This document shows, piece by piece, positions 51,769 to 64,000 of a stretch of DNA of 64,000 nucleotides. Below the pieces are notes generated by a model. It did no database searches, was not told the DNA's origin, and saw nothing but the letters and a program-made list of their open reading frames with translations. The DNA is from Cylindrotheca closterium (Eukaryota; Bacillariophyta; Bacillariophyceae; Bacillariales; Bacillariaceae). Location: contig CAKOGP040001770.1 in NCBI GenBank assembly GCA_933822405.4, forward strand, positions 62,001-126,000. Direction: 5' to 3'. Numbering within the stretch: the first letter of the stretch is position 1; every line of letters begins with the position of its first letter. A program made the translations under genes and the position numbers.

Positions 51769-52556
51769 TTATTGTTTCCAGACTGGGTCTGGTTCCGGTG
51801 TGCTACAATTTTAAAAAAAAATACAGAAATCATGTGAGGAAAAGGTCCATTCAACTTGCTGTCCAAGAAACCATCTCGGAGATTGTGTGTTACGACATCA
51901 CAATGCACTCACCAACATAACAAAATACACACAATGAGATAAATGATAAGGGCAACCGTATTCGTGGTCGCTCCTGGACCAATCTCGCAAACATTTCCGT
52001 CCTCTGCAGCTGCTTCAATCCCTTCAACCGTAATGGAGTCAAACCCAACCCCGACACATAGTTCGCATCCAAAAATGAAATTGACTCCACCTGCAAGCAT
52101 CATAGCACTCATATAGCACGACATTTCGATGCACCCTGCGCAGCATACATTGCAGCAGCACCATTCAAAGGCTACCAGGATGCCACCGATAGTAGCACTG
52201 AGAAATTGAATATTGGAAAGAATCGAAGTGAGTTTTCAATTATAGAGGTAATCATCATGATATCACAAGAAGGGGCGCGAGGATACGACCGTATGGAATA
52301 CTTACAGAAGCATGGACAAGCTCAAACAACTGCGGGCTGTCCAAATGAAAGGATCGCTTTCATCAGGATCATAAACTTCTGCTCCACATTCATTGTTGGT
52401 CATCAAGTACCAAATTCCGACTGCTTGGATGTTGTCTTCTTTGTAGACGGCGTAGTTGCAGCCTGTTTGAGTTGCAGATTGCAAGCCAATTGCAATGACC
52501 GTTCCTACCACAATGAGGAGGCGAAAGAGGTTTCCAGCAGCGTTCCAGGCTCCCAT
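51769..52556 (-). CDS. Small multi-pass membrane protein, 189 residues (3 exons)
   Basis: Exons are 52556-52306, 52197-51913 and 51802-51769 (only 34 bases). Introns of 108 and 110 bases with GT..AG borders keep one frame to a stop. Three or four hydrophobic segments are visible: NLFRLLIVVGTVIAIGLQ, then LSLSMLL|ATIGGILVAFEW across the first junction, AMMLAGGVNFIFG and TVALIIYLIVCILLCC. A Cys-rich hairpin (WCCCNVCCAGCIEMSC) follows the second. The extracellular or luminal loops contain CNYAVY, NNECGAEVY and GNVCEIGPG. The short tail TPEPDPVWKQ comes from the tiny third exon. I do not recognise the family. A tetraspan-like topology is inferred. The three-exon structure could not be seen from any single open frame. 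Confidence 0.68.
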
Positions 52557-52996
52557 GGTGATATTGCTTGTGAGTTGCTTGTTGTGTTGTGCTGTCTATT
52601 CACTGTTATGAATTTTTGGTGACTGGATATGACGGTGTCAAATTTTTGGGCGGTATAAATCGGAACTGGAAGTCATCCGATCAACTTTTGTACTACCGGT
52701 ACACGTACGTGACCCACGGCCCCCCACGATTGAAATTCCATCCAGTCACGCTATATTGGGGGTGAGAGCAATCCCCAAAGAAAGAAATGACTGACTGACT
52801 GACTCAATCGACATCATACATGTAGCCAAAAACAGGGTCACAAGCAACAACGCGATCTCCCACCAACATTAAAGATCATCAGCAACCTTGCAACCCTTGG
52901 CCTGCGTTGTTGCAGTTGTTTCCGTTCGAATTAGCACCATCTCCAAATAGCATCATTTTGAGACGAGTAGCATTACCGGTAGACAACGTCACCAGC
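52557..52996. other. Divergent promoter region
   Basis: About 440 bases between the small membrane-protein gene and the transporter gene. Contains a short CTGA repeat at about 52788-52803. The open frame to the right starts only at a TTG (52907); the first ATG is 52997. Confidence 0.5.
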
Positions 52997-54190
52997 ATGG
53001 TGTCACCAGCAAGAGTGGCCAGTGATGAACTGGAAAAGGATCATGGACCTGAAAAAAAGGGGGGCTTTCAATGTTTTAGCAGCATACGGCTCATGGTATT
53101 GGCTGTCCTATGCCTTCAGAATTCCTTATATACAGTGCTAAGGAGGTATTCTCAGGGGGTACTAAAAGAGAACTACTCCAAGGTATGAATTTATTGGTGA
53201 TTAGACTACTGGTAGGGTTACAAGGCGTTTCTCACACTGATATACTCTGTTTTTTAAAATCTTTAGCATGAACTATTGCTCCTAGCAGAGGTGATAAAAA
53301 TTGTGTTTTCAGCTTGGATGATATCCGGAACCTTGACAGCGGGGACTACGTTGAAACAGCGCATTGTATACTTGGTGGAAACATCCAAGAAGATGTTTGT
53401 GTTGGCCTTGATCTACGGTGCCATGAATATTCTTTCCTTTGTGGCGCTGCGCAATATATCTGCAGGCATGTTCACCATTTTTGCCCAGTGTAAGATCATG
53501 ACGACAGCAGTGTTTTCCAGTATCATTTTAAAACGTTCCTACTCTTGGACGAAGTGGAGAGCACTAATTGCGTTGATGATGGGAGTCTTGCTCTTCTCGG
53601 AACCGATTTGGGGAGACCCAGTACACCGAAAAGAAATTGAAGGTGGGAATGTAATGATTGGAACTGCTGCGGTAATCACAGAGGTCACCTTAAGTGGATT
53701 TGCCTCCATTTACTTTGAAAAGGTCATCAAGTTAGACCCATTGAAGTTGAATATTTGGGAGCGGAATTTCCAGCTTGCACTCGGCAGTCTTCCGGTGTAC
53801 CTTTTCTTTATTGCAGGCGATGGTGGTGGCATGACAGGCTTTTTTGGCGGATGGTCGTGGATTGCCTTTTTGCTGTCCCTTTTGGGTGCCGCTGGAGGTC
53901 TTCTTGTGGCTCTTTCCATCAAGTATGGAGACTCCATTCTCAAAACTTTGGCAACTACTGGCGCAATCATCCTTTCATCACTCTTGGACCACTATCTTTT
54001 AGGCGGCCCTTTGACCCCACCAATGATCATTGCAGCGGTTCAAGTAATCACTGCTATCTGCAACTACACCTTTGATGCGACACCTCCCCCGCCAGATACT
54101 GCAGCGAGTGAAAGCCAACCGGCGTCGACACTCAGCGATGGCAAGGATGATGAAGAGATGAATCCGCAGAGAAAAGAAATTGACGCATAG
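52997..54190 (+). CDS. Nucleotide-sugar transporter, UDP-galactose/CMP-sialic-acid type (2 exons)
   Basis: Exons 52997-53182 and 53267-54190, intron 84 bases (CCAAG|GTATGA, TTTAG|CATG), give 369 residues. About ten membrane segments. Family landmarks are LCLQNSLYTVLRRYS in helix 1, KHELLLLAEVIKI across the junction, YGAMNILSFVALRNISAGMF, FAQCKIMTTAVFSSIILKRS, and the second-half LSGFASIYFEKVIK, NIWERNFQLAL and YGDSILKTLATTGAIILSSL. These are typical of the SLC35A group, Golgi antiporters that import nucleotide sugars against the nucleoside monophosphate. The exact sugar is not deducible. The C-terminal tail is acidic and disordered. Confidence 0.9.
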
Positions 54191-54308
54191 GTCGTTCGAT
54201 GTTTGAAGTTACAAGCTCTCAACGTCACAGTTTACATGTAGTCTTTATCTTTCATGATATTCTAGTAGCTTTATGAGTTTTATTTCGTACAGTGAAAGTG
54301 GGTTCCAA

Positions 54309-57300
54309 CTAAGCGATGTTCCCGCCATGATTCGAACGCATGTACTCTACTGAAGATGGCTGCAATTGATCGCTCCGATAAACAAGGAGGGGAGAAGGAT
54401 CCTTGCCCTCGTTTGACTTTGTCCATCCCTCTTGTGGTGGCAGATATCGGCAGTGATCGGTGACGGGTGCCGAATAAAAGTCGACATCTGAACTTGTCCC
54501 GGGATTTCCGTGAGTAGGAACCACAGAAATGTACCAATGCTTCGTGTTATTGCTGACGTTGCATTGGAAAATTGAAAACTGGACAACTCGGCCGCCATGC
54601 TCTCCCTGCTTACTGTACTTGTAAGCCCGCTCCCAGGAGCCGTGTTTTTGGTACACGCCACAAACAGCCGGGTTTCCTGCATTTTCAACAACGATGCTGT
54701 TCGGAGCCTCCTGCATTTCCATTTCATCGTAAGAGCCCTCGTCGTCATCTTCCTCCGACTCATGCATATGTTGTATGTTATCGTCTGTGTCCGAGTGATG
54801 GTGGTGTTCCAACGCCATGCCAACAGCAGGGTCTCCTCGTTGACCATTATATTCACCTCGGTTTTGGTGGGGCTGAGTCTGCTGGTGCGTCATGAGGAGT
54901 TCGTGCTCCATCCAGTGCCACTGATTTCTGTTGTCGTTCATCCATGCATAGATCGAGTCTAATCCAAGCAGATCCCTCAGGACATTGACATATCGAGTAA
55001 ACGAATAATTCATATCATTCGGGTACTGATGCCGAGCTCGAGCATTGTAGAAAGCTCTGGAAGCTACCAAGAGTCCAATCCCAGATTCAGCTCGGTCGGT
55101 CGGTCTTTCGTGACAGTCCATGATTGATGCGATACGTTCCGTTTGCTTGCTATCAGGTATCGAAACAAGTACTCGGAGCATCATAATCGCAGCACTCACA
55201 GTCTCGTTCCCAACCCATCCAGTGGGCGCCGAATATATGTTCCTCAAGGTGTCGATAATAAGCGAATTTGTATCTCTTCCAAATGCAGCAGCTGCAAGGA
55301 TGTTTTCAGCCAGCGGCTCACTTGCTCCATATGCATTCGCATGCAGGATGAATGTGGAAACGCCCAAATCAGCGAGCGGACCAAGGTTTGGAATTCTGTT
55401 CCGAAGTAGTTCAGCAGAGTCAATAGAAACACTCTCGGCAGTCTTTCTGAGTTCATCTTGCCCCTGGACCACAGATATGCGGGACTCGGGAGATCTTCTT
55501 GAAAGATCGGGTCTAAAGCCAAAAGTGTGCAAATCAAGGCGTACCTAAAATGAAAGTATGTTGCTGAGACGTCGCGAATAAAAACTACAAGTTTCAAAAG
55601 TGAGAAGGCTCCCAAAACTTACCCGTATCTCATTTGACTGAATCGTATCACGATAGTACGCCAAGAAACCCTCCCAGCCCAAAATGTCCGCGCGCACATT
55701 CCCGTTGCTATCGCTGGGGGAAGGATACTTCGCCATAATATCCATGATCTTTTGAGGTGGAACAGAATCAACGCCACACCTTCGGAGATAAACTTCAATT
55801 TCTCGTTGGCCCATACCAGAGGCCCCAGGAGCACACGATTCTTTGAAGACAATATTCAGAGCAGCAATAGCAGGCTCAGTAAGGTTCAGAGTTGCGCGGC
55901 CTCTGGTAGCTTCATCAATATCAGAGATGAGAGGGGCGTGTACGACTCCCCGAACACCAAGAAGGCAACCAAGGGCCTCAAAAAGATGCAAAAAATCGAT
56001 TGGCGATCCTCCACCACGATAGTTCATATCTGGAGGGTTCATAACTGCGTTGCCGGTAATTGACATCAACTGCGGAGCAGGGTTTTGCTCCGGCCGCATT
56101 TGAGACTCAGCCACGTCATTTCCAACCGCGGATCCCGGGAACGCAACTCTGAGGAGTGAAGGTGATCGATCTTTCGCCACGAGGCAGCACAATCGCGCTG
56201 GAACGAGACATGCGATCATTGCTTGTCTCACTTTGTCGCCTCCATATTCCGTATCGATGTTTGCCAAGTTGCGAACAAATAGATAAAGTTCTGGACTAAA
56301 CCGCCAATTTCGTGGAGATGCATCAAGCAAAGAATTCGTTGCGGAAAGAATAACACCAATTGTAGACATTGTCGAGGATTTCGGTTCCTCGAAGGACTTC
56401 CAGTTAACTTCAAGGGAACAGGGGATTGGTTGACGAATCGCATCCCCAATAGAAGCAATTTGCTCCTTCCAAGCTCCTGCCCATCCACCAAGCTTCTCTT
56501 GTTCGTCAGGCAGTACCATACATGACTTGATTGCAGCACTGAATACTCGCACAGATGCAATTCGAGCAGCTCGGTCTGGACAATCGGTAAGATACGTGGC
56601 CAACCAATTTCCGCTCACTTCTCTCGTTTTCGAAGCAAGCTTCGTCACAAATATTCTTGCGGAATTTTGGTGAGCTTCCATGGTTTCCTCTAGCATTTGA
56701 ACCCATTCATCCAGAGCTGGCCTTTCACTTGAGTAGAGATATATATCGAAAAAGAATGTCAAAATCATCTGCACAACAGATCCTCTCCAAGTATCGACTG
56801 GCAATCCCTTGCCTCTAATACCCGTATCTAACATCTGGTCCGTACCAGTCGCAGACATCCTACACATTCCAAGTAGTCCCTTCAAGAAACCCTGAAATTC
56901 GGGATCGAACATGAAAGTTTGCCACTTGTGAGTAGAATTTGACTTTTCGACATCGGGTTCGAAGACATCGTAGCCACTTGACATTGGAAGTCCTGGTGGG
57001 ATTTTTTCGGTAGTTTCTGCTTGCTCCTTTTCGCTTGGTGGAGGGGGATCTGTGGGTTTGACTTTCTCGTAAAACAACATGAGCGCGTTGGCGAACTGCT
57101 CGCTTTCAACTGTATGAACCTGGCCATTTGGCCATTTCGTTTCTTTCTTGACTTTTCCTCCAAAGCATTCAGTCTCGATTGAAGCAGGATCGAATGGAGT
57201 CACATCTTCATCATCGAACCGGTACCACTTTTCATCTGAACCAGGATTTCGGTCTTTGATGAAACTGTAATAGTGACCACCTTGGGCAACTCCAGCATGT

Positions 57301-60300
57301 ATCAGAACACCGGCAAGACGATATTCGTAATCGTCATCGGGCAAGTGGCTCAGGGCATCTTCCTCTCCGGTATCCATAGGAGACGGACCGTCTTGCTTTT
57401 CTTCGGCACCAGCCTGCTCCATTGCCTCGACTCCATCCAACGTATATCGCTTCAGGTTCAAACTCTGGCCAAAAGAACACCGGCTGTTCAGTTTCACTGT
57501 CTCGAACGTTGTAAAGTCCAAATCGAATCTCTTCAGAGACAGAACCAGCATATTTGGCAAAGTGGATATTGCTGTCCTTAGGATGGTATCAGTCTTTCTA
57601 TTGCACCTATCACAAAAGACTTTATTGCTGCCATCCATTATTTCAGTCTCTGTCACAGCAGCAAGTGCTTCATGGATATCAGATTTGCCTCTAATTTGGC
57701 AATCGATGTTGAGAAGTTTTTCTTCACGGTTTGTCTTTGTGGCAGAAAAAGTGTTAGCTCAATATCTCGTGAATGAACAACATACTCGTACATTTACAAC
57801 ATACCTTCAAGCTGCATTCCTTGCAAATCTTCTGTTTCGTTTGCTTCACACCAAATGTATGATCCATATATCTGAAGTTGTCAGGAGCCCATCGTTTCAA
57901 CGACGTCTCAAGTTTGTCCAACAATTTAGTGGCGAATTCTGACGCGTCGTTCTGTTGCCAGACATCGAACTCCATTTTCAAAATGGTACTGGCTTCGACG
58001 AGACCTTTCGGATCGAAGCACCGCCCTCTCGAGCCTTCCTCCAGGTGAATAAGAGTTCGCTGGAACTCCTCCATCAGGTGTCGTGACGCCGCTTCGTCTT
58101 CGCTTTCCTCAATCGCACCAGGCGGATTCTCAGTGCTTCCCGCGGCAGCGGCTGAAGCTGAGTCATTTGATGTAGTATTCACAATCTCAAAAACACCCGT
58201 CTCTTTGCCAGGGCGACCTTCTGTTAGGACGAACTCTTCTGGAAGAAGGGGTGGCAGGGTATCTATGTCTTCGGCGTGCACTTGGTGATGGTTTGCACCT
58301 CCAACTATGGCCACTGGCAGTGCACAATATCGAATGGTGTGCATTGCTGAATCTTTATCAAAAGCCTCAACAACAGCATCGTATGACATGCCGTTTTCCC
58401 ATTGGATGGCAAGGCGCTTTCCAACAAGATCGACGCCTTTTGTCGCAACTGTACCTCCAGAAGAGCGAATCGCGGCAGGAAGAGGGGCAGAACACATTGA
58501 TTTACGCAACTCCGGCATCATGAAAAGTTGCTGGAGCACCGAGTTCATGTAGCAAGTGCAGCCCTGATTCCGAAGACCAGAATATTTCGAAGAGACCTTG
58601 CTTCCACGTGTTTGCAAATCACCTCCGCCAGCGACTTGACCCCAATTGTGCTTCAGATAGGGAGCCGAAGATGATACCAAACCATTTATCCTTGCAACAA
58701 GCGCCAGGTAGCCAGTGCTGCCAAGACAAGATCGGGCTGCTGAACTGACGACATCGAACCCTCTTTGCCGGGATTCCTTATCAGAGCAAATGGGCATTTC
58801 AGACGATGATACTCCTGGCGAAAGGAAAACATCAAAGATGACACCCATCATATCGACAAGAGCCTTGTCGCTAATTTCGGTCTTAGCTTGAGCATTTGAA
58901 GCTGTGGAAAACATACCGCTGTTTGGAGCAGACACTAAATCAGACCATCGCTTGATATCAGCACCATTCAACAAAAGGTCGATGCCACTCTTGAAGCTAT
59001 CTCCTTCGCCTTTCTCAATCAGTGCTCTCATCAAAGTGAGACAACCACACAAGACACCTGTTGTCAGATCTACCGAGGCCGCCTCAGCCGATGGTCGAGG
59101 ACACGATGCCAACTTCTTACACACAGCAGTCGCCATTGCGCTTGATTCACCAGGTCGTGAACTGTCTGTAACCGATACAAGCTTTTGAAGCACATCAAAG
59201 AATTCTGCAGTCACTTCCGATGTTACGTCGACTCGATCAATGGCTTGGATAAGCCATGGCATCGCGTGTTCAGACAGGATCGAAGTAGAAAGTATGAGAT
59301 CATGGGCATTCTTCCTCACTTTCGATGCGGCAGTGATGGATGATGCGTGGCGGGCTGAATCGGAGGTTCCTTCCCAGAGCAATAGGGTGATGATGAATCG
59401 TTCCGCCATTCCATTGGACAGGGAGACGAAACTCTGAGCAGTGCTTGTGGATCTGAAAAGCAGCCGTAGGAACTTCAGTACATCAGATATTGTTGATGTC
59501 GAAATCCCGCTATCTCCAACGACCATTGCAGCAAGGCTATTGAGAAGACCCTCCGCGTCAGATAAGGATTGAAGCAGTTTGCTCCCGGCGTCATCCAATT
59601 GGCCAGGCTGACTAGTAGGATCCGAGGGTGACACTTTTCCACCGAACAAACAACATTTCAGGATTCTCAATGCAACAGCATTGCCCATTCTCTTCATACC
59701 TTGACTCATTTCAAGATGCTGCTCTGGTGAAGAAAAGAACTTAACTACCCCATCAAAACCTCCTGATTCGATGAAATCTCGTCGGAAGGAAGCTGCGCGA
59801 TTCATTGTTTCTCTCTCAAGAATCTGGCGCTGTTGAAAAGGCAAACAAGACAGGGTTTCTACCGCGGGGTGCAACAAGGCATCGATTGCAAGAAGCACGT
59901 AGACCGATCGGTGAAAGTTGTTCAAGTCCAGTACCTTTGACCACCGTTCTGAACTAGGTACATCAATTTCCATGGCGTCATCTCCTCGGCTCGCTGAATC
60001 ACCTTGGCCTTGGGCGGCCTTTTGCACCTGTTCATCAATTGCTGCATTCGTAGGCATTGCGAGGATAAGATCCCATACAAGCTTGTGGGGGTCAACTGAT
60101 ACAGAAGATTCATCGACAACAGCATTTGGTTCCCTCCATGGCAGTGCTTCCAGAACTTGCAGTAGCATTTGCAAAAGTTTATCCGGAAATTTGCTTTCAG
60201 TTTTGTAGAAGATATCACTCAAGTCTTGAGAAAGGTCTCGGACCATGGGATTAGTAACACTTGGCACGACTTGATGCGCTGGTGGTTCTGTAAGGGCAAA

Positions 60301-63300
60301 TACGATCTCGCAACCCTGAACAATCCCAATTTCATCAGCGACGGCGGTCTCGGCAACCAAGTTCAGTCCAACTTGCTGTGCCGATTCTCCTTCACTTGTT
60401 TGATTGCCAGCACGGCCGTTAATGGTGATGGCTTTTACAGATGTTTCTGAGCAATTGCAGTATGATGCAACTTTTGCTTTTATCGATTGTAGAGTCTCCA
60501 GAGGATGTACATCAAGAGTGAAGCGATACGTCGATGGGCCACGGTTCGTCGGTTGGACACGAACAGCACCGGGATTTGTGGCTGCACCTGGCGTAACTGC
60601 TCCTTGCTGGGTTGTATTGGTTGACTTCGCCATAATGCCAACTTTTCTGTAGCAAGCCTGGCCTCGCATTCCATGTGGAAGAAACTTGATCACTTGCTGA
60701 ATCCCATCGACAGGGGACAGGGTCGTCAGTCGACTGACCGTCGAAGTAGCAACCGATCCACCAGCACCACCCTGCGCTATTGCTGCATTCAAAATTCGAA
60801 GACATCGTTCAGCAGCCATTTCAGCAGTTTGATCTTTGTTTTCAAGACCATTTTTCACATGTGTCAGGCAATCAAATACACGCTTTCCAAAGCTCTCGAA
60901 TGGAGATTCGTTGAAAGAATCATTAAGCGGCTGGTTCGAAGTCCACCTTGAGCTATCGCTGTTGTACGATATGTAGACCGCAAGAAGGTCATTCATTGCT
61001 TTCGCGGCAACATCATTGCTTCCCGTCTCCAAGCATATCCGCCACAAAGAGTCCAAACCGGCAGCAGTACTTTCTCTTCCGTGAGTTGGCGATTGTCGAA
61101 GCTTGTTGAAGATTGCTTGCAAGCTCCGATATGCACCTTCCCCGAGCGACTTAAACGAAACAGAAGCGGCACAAAACAGACTCAAGAAGGCATTCGCGCA
61201 TACTTCTTCTGTGAAGGCAGCAGAGAGAAGATCTAAATTGGGCGCAGCATTTTGTGGCTGAGGCTGAGCGGTTGCTGGAGTGTCGCCATTGGTTGGCCCT
61301 GGAAAGGAAGAATTTGCGATAAAAATCATAGCCTCTTCTCGTTCTCTCGACGACGAACACAGTTGCCAAAGTTCATTAAGCTGTCCTAAGTCCATGAAAA
61401 TTGCTTGGTTCAAGCCATATGCGTATCTCAAAATGTGTAGACGTCGTGATAGCGGATTTGGGTCGAAACTAGATGTGGAATCAGGTTGTGGTGACTTGAC
61501 AATAGAGATCCATTAGTTTGGGGCATTTTCAACGTATGAGGTGTCAACAGAAATCTTACCTTTCGAGGGCTCTGTGGTACTGTTGCATCTCTGCGCTTCA
61601 TGAACGCTGTCAACTCACTGAATAAAAGTTTCGGCAGAGTCCCACCCTTTTCCATCACAAAAGTCGCTGCTTGGGGCCGAGGACACGCTTCAAGGACAAA
61701 ATGTGTCAATCGGACCATCCGCAATGCCTGGGTCTCGTCAACTTTCCCCCGTTCTACTATTCCTGCGTTGGATGCCAGAGTTTGCACACATATTCTGAGG
61801 TATTTCTCTCTATGCTCTTCACCTTTTGGCTCGACTCGCAATTCATTGGTGACATATTGCTTCAGACTATCGTAGCTCTTCAATTGTGAAGCCTCCGGGT
61901 GCGTCAGTACAGACCACAGCAACTCCAAAACCTCTGCTCGTACATCGTCTGCAAGATTTATTGTAGAAGCAGATTTTGTGTCAGCAGAGTTTGCCGCTGC
62001 CAGAGCGGAACAAAATTCCGCCACTTCAGGGAGGTAATCTCTCTTTCCTTTGTTGTCAAAAAGGGATTCTTGAACTGCCTTCAACAGCGGGATAGCAAGA
62101 CTACTGGGACAGGATGGGAGTATTGATACAAGAAGTTGAAATACCTGTGTAGCCACTGCAGCATCGGCTTTCCGCGTGCATGTCTTCCAAGCCAAGAGAA
62201 GGTGTGACTTTTGGAGGCAATACATATTCGGTTGCCTTGTTCCCGTACTCTCCACACCAGAATCGCGCTCACACATCGAAGCAAGAAAGTTCAAAAGTGG
62301 TGTCGACCGAGCAACAATTTCTCTATGAACGGAGTCTCCGAGCACCAATTCGATGATATCATTCTCTATCGCCCATTGAGCAAGCTGGTGTTCCAAAGTC
62401 GTGAATTCTTCTCCAGGGGGAACCATGAGCCCAACTGCCTGCAAATGCGGGGATGGGTCCAATCCAGCGTTCCGACATGTGATCCAACCACGTTGCGGTG
62501 GCTGCTTCTCCTCGTGTGCCTTTGATTTGTGCTGATAATAATCAATGTCACGATCCGTTCCAGGTTGCTCCTCGTCCGCTTCAGAAAGAAACCACCACTT
62601 TTGCTGCGACCGCATTGTACAGCGAAACAGAGTGAGTTTCTTGCCTCCGCCATCTCGTTCATCTTCTGGGATAGCCCGCTCATACTTGACATCCATGCCC
62701 TGGTAGGCATAGCCATCGGGAGTATTGGGTCCTTTGAAAAGGTATTTTCCATTTACAAACGTACAACCTGCATCCATGACCTGGAAGCCTCTCGGTGGCG
62801 GCTGATGATCAGCGCTCGCTTCAAGGATATCTTCAATCTGTTGCCAACCAGCGAGCCGTAACGGAAGGGACTCCGTTTTGATGAGCTTCATGGCTACGCC
62901 TCTCCAGAAAGCATAGAATTGGTATGTAGCTTCCCGTTTTGTGATGATGAGCTTATCAAAGATTCGTTGCAAATCATGGAGTACATTGTTCAAGTGATCC
63001 GAAGAAAGCTTTTTGAGTTCTCTGTCATTGTGACTGTCAATAAAATCCATAACTGGCCTGGCAATTTCAATTGCCGCATCCTCCATCTCGCTCAGTAACG
63101 AAGGGTCTTGTCCCGGCGCACGAATTGGCAAAGCATCCAAAACTGCCGTCAAAATCTGATGTATGAATACCAGATTGGGGAACAAAGCAGTATTCAATCG
63201 CTCCGACATGTACAGGCAGAACCTCGTAAATCCTTGTTCGTGTCGAAACCGCTCAATCATCTTCAGCCTAACTTCCGGTAACCCGCTCAGGTGACTGACA

Positions 63301-63954
63301 TTCCAATTAGCCTTATTTCCTTTGTAATATGCTTTCTTTTTATTGAAAACGAGCGCGAGAGCATCCATCAATTTACATTCACCCTTTTGTTGAATTTGGG
63401 TCTCCAAATCGATGGAAACAATAGACACTGCCAGCGCAAGACTTTCTTGAACACAATTCCGCTCATGAGCACCAATCTTTGTTGGCTGCTGTTCTACCAA
63501 TATTCCAATTATCGGAGTCATGTATCTCTCTACAAAATCGCGGGCTTCAATGGATGATCGAAAATAAGTCTTCGCTTGATCCAGAGACTCAACAGCACTC
63601 TTCCAAACGACTAAAAACAAGATAAAACGAACATTAGAAAGCCTGCCAATGATCCTAGCACGGATGTCATGATTCAATGAATATATTCGTCTGCTTTTGT
63701 GCTTCTGGAATTGTTTTGGACCTCCAAAATGGTCTCCTTGTCTTCCAAACAATGTTTTGATTTTCTGGTAGGAACTTGGTACTTGCCACCGTAGGAATCC
63801 TATGACTCAAAACAAATCACTCACCAGTTTGACTCTTATCCAATCCCTCTCCAACCTCTTTCCACAATTTCAAGGAAGCTGGAGGTGCTGGCTGTTGAGT
63901 ACCATCCCAGACCGGAGGCGGTGCTTCTACAGGATCTGGCGTGCCAGCCGTCAT
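54309..63954 (-). CDS. Giant ubiquitin-specific protease (USP), 3,072 residues, 5 exons
   Basis: Exons are 63954-63825, 63610-61560, 61494-57805, 57734-55623 and 55544-54309; all four junctions are GT..AG and in frame. The N-terminal ~1,500 residues are helical-repeat-like, as in USP9X/USP24/USP34-sized enzymes, with a ubiquitin-like region around FTLDVHPLETLQSIKAKVAS. Catalytic features: Cys box GLRNQGCTCYMNSVLQQL (Cys codon 58552-58554), QQNDASEF, a zinc-binding pair CKEC...CDRC, LVLSLKRFDLDF and His box HAGVAQGGHYYSFI (His codon 57273-57275). A Tudor-like insert (LVGKRLAIQWENGMSYDAVV) sits after the Cys box. The same ~105-residue domain occurs near the N-terminus (62440-62760) and at the C-terminus (54370-54680). 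It removes ubiquitin from proteins; targets unknown. A short first exon of 43 codons gives the start. Confidence 0.9.
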
Positions 63955-64000
63955 GGTGTTGGTGTTGTTTTGTTGGTGATGATAACACACAGCTTCATCT

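Noticed and set aside
54300..54350. B-box-like TTCGAATC suggesting a tRNA
   Set aside because: No cloverleaf can be drawn around it and it lies within the coding end of the USP gene.

Overview
This window is nuclear DNA of a eukaryotic alga, most likely a pennate diatom. Genes are dense and interrupted by short introns (about 55-110 bases, occasionally longer) with GT..AG borders. Several proteins carry diatom-type targeting: signal peptides followed by plastid cleavage motifs of the A-F or A-Y kind (a SAP-repeat protein at 3.5-4.8 kb, a thylakoid-lumen candidate at 17.5-18.1 kb, a GST at 29.7-30.7 kb). The LRR protein at the left edge has the proline-threonine linker and Cys-rich domain seen in many diatom surface proteins. 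No operons, insertion sequences or CRISPR arrays were seen. The species cannot be fixed from the sequence alone.

Layout, 0-18 kb: partial LRR/PT-repeat protein (+); LENG8/SAC3-GANP protein (-); plastid SAP-repeat protein (-); DPH1 (+); membrane-anchored PAF-acetylhydrolase-like lipase (-, 2 exons); a small one-helix protein (+); PET117-like cytochrome oxidase assembly factor (+); GT8 glycosyltransferase (+, 2 exons); duplicated Cys-rich secreted protein (+); Arg/Asp/Ser-rich protein (+); thylakoid-lumen CX3C protein (+, 3 exons). 18-38 kb: a very large formin (-, 2 exons); FAD monooxygenase (+, 3 exons); NCA2 (+, 3 exons); GST (-, 2 exons); an unknown one-helix protein (-); RAE1/Gle2 WD40 protein (-, 2 exons); an unknown acidic coiled-coil protein (+).

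38-64 kb: dienelactone-hydrolase-like protein (-) and MFS transporter (-); an ankyrin-type pseudogene; tRNA-Gly(GCC) (-); TauE/SafE transporter (+, 2 exons); methylmalonate-semialdehyde dehydrogenase (-, 2 exons), whose 5' end abuts a 10-N assembly gap that also cuts an unknown gene; several small or unknown genes, a mitochondrial ACT-domain protein and a nucleotide-sugar transporter; and a five-exon gene for a 3,072-residue ubiquitin-specific protease that nearly reaches the right edge.

The genes are mostly independent housekeeping functions: mRNA processing and export (LENG8, RAE1), translation-factor modification (DPH1), respiration (PET117, NCA2), valine catabolism (MMSDH), Golgi glycosylation (GT8, nucleotide-sugar transporter), cytoskeleton (formin) and ubiquitin turnover (USP). 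No clustered multi-gene system was found. The most unusual items are protein architectures: the formin with repeats where a proline-rich FH1 would be expected, the giant USP with a Tudor-like insert and a duplicated domain at both ends, the four-SAP plastid protein and the CX3C lumen protein. There is also a hairpin-bearing direct repeat that flanks RAE1.
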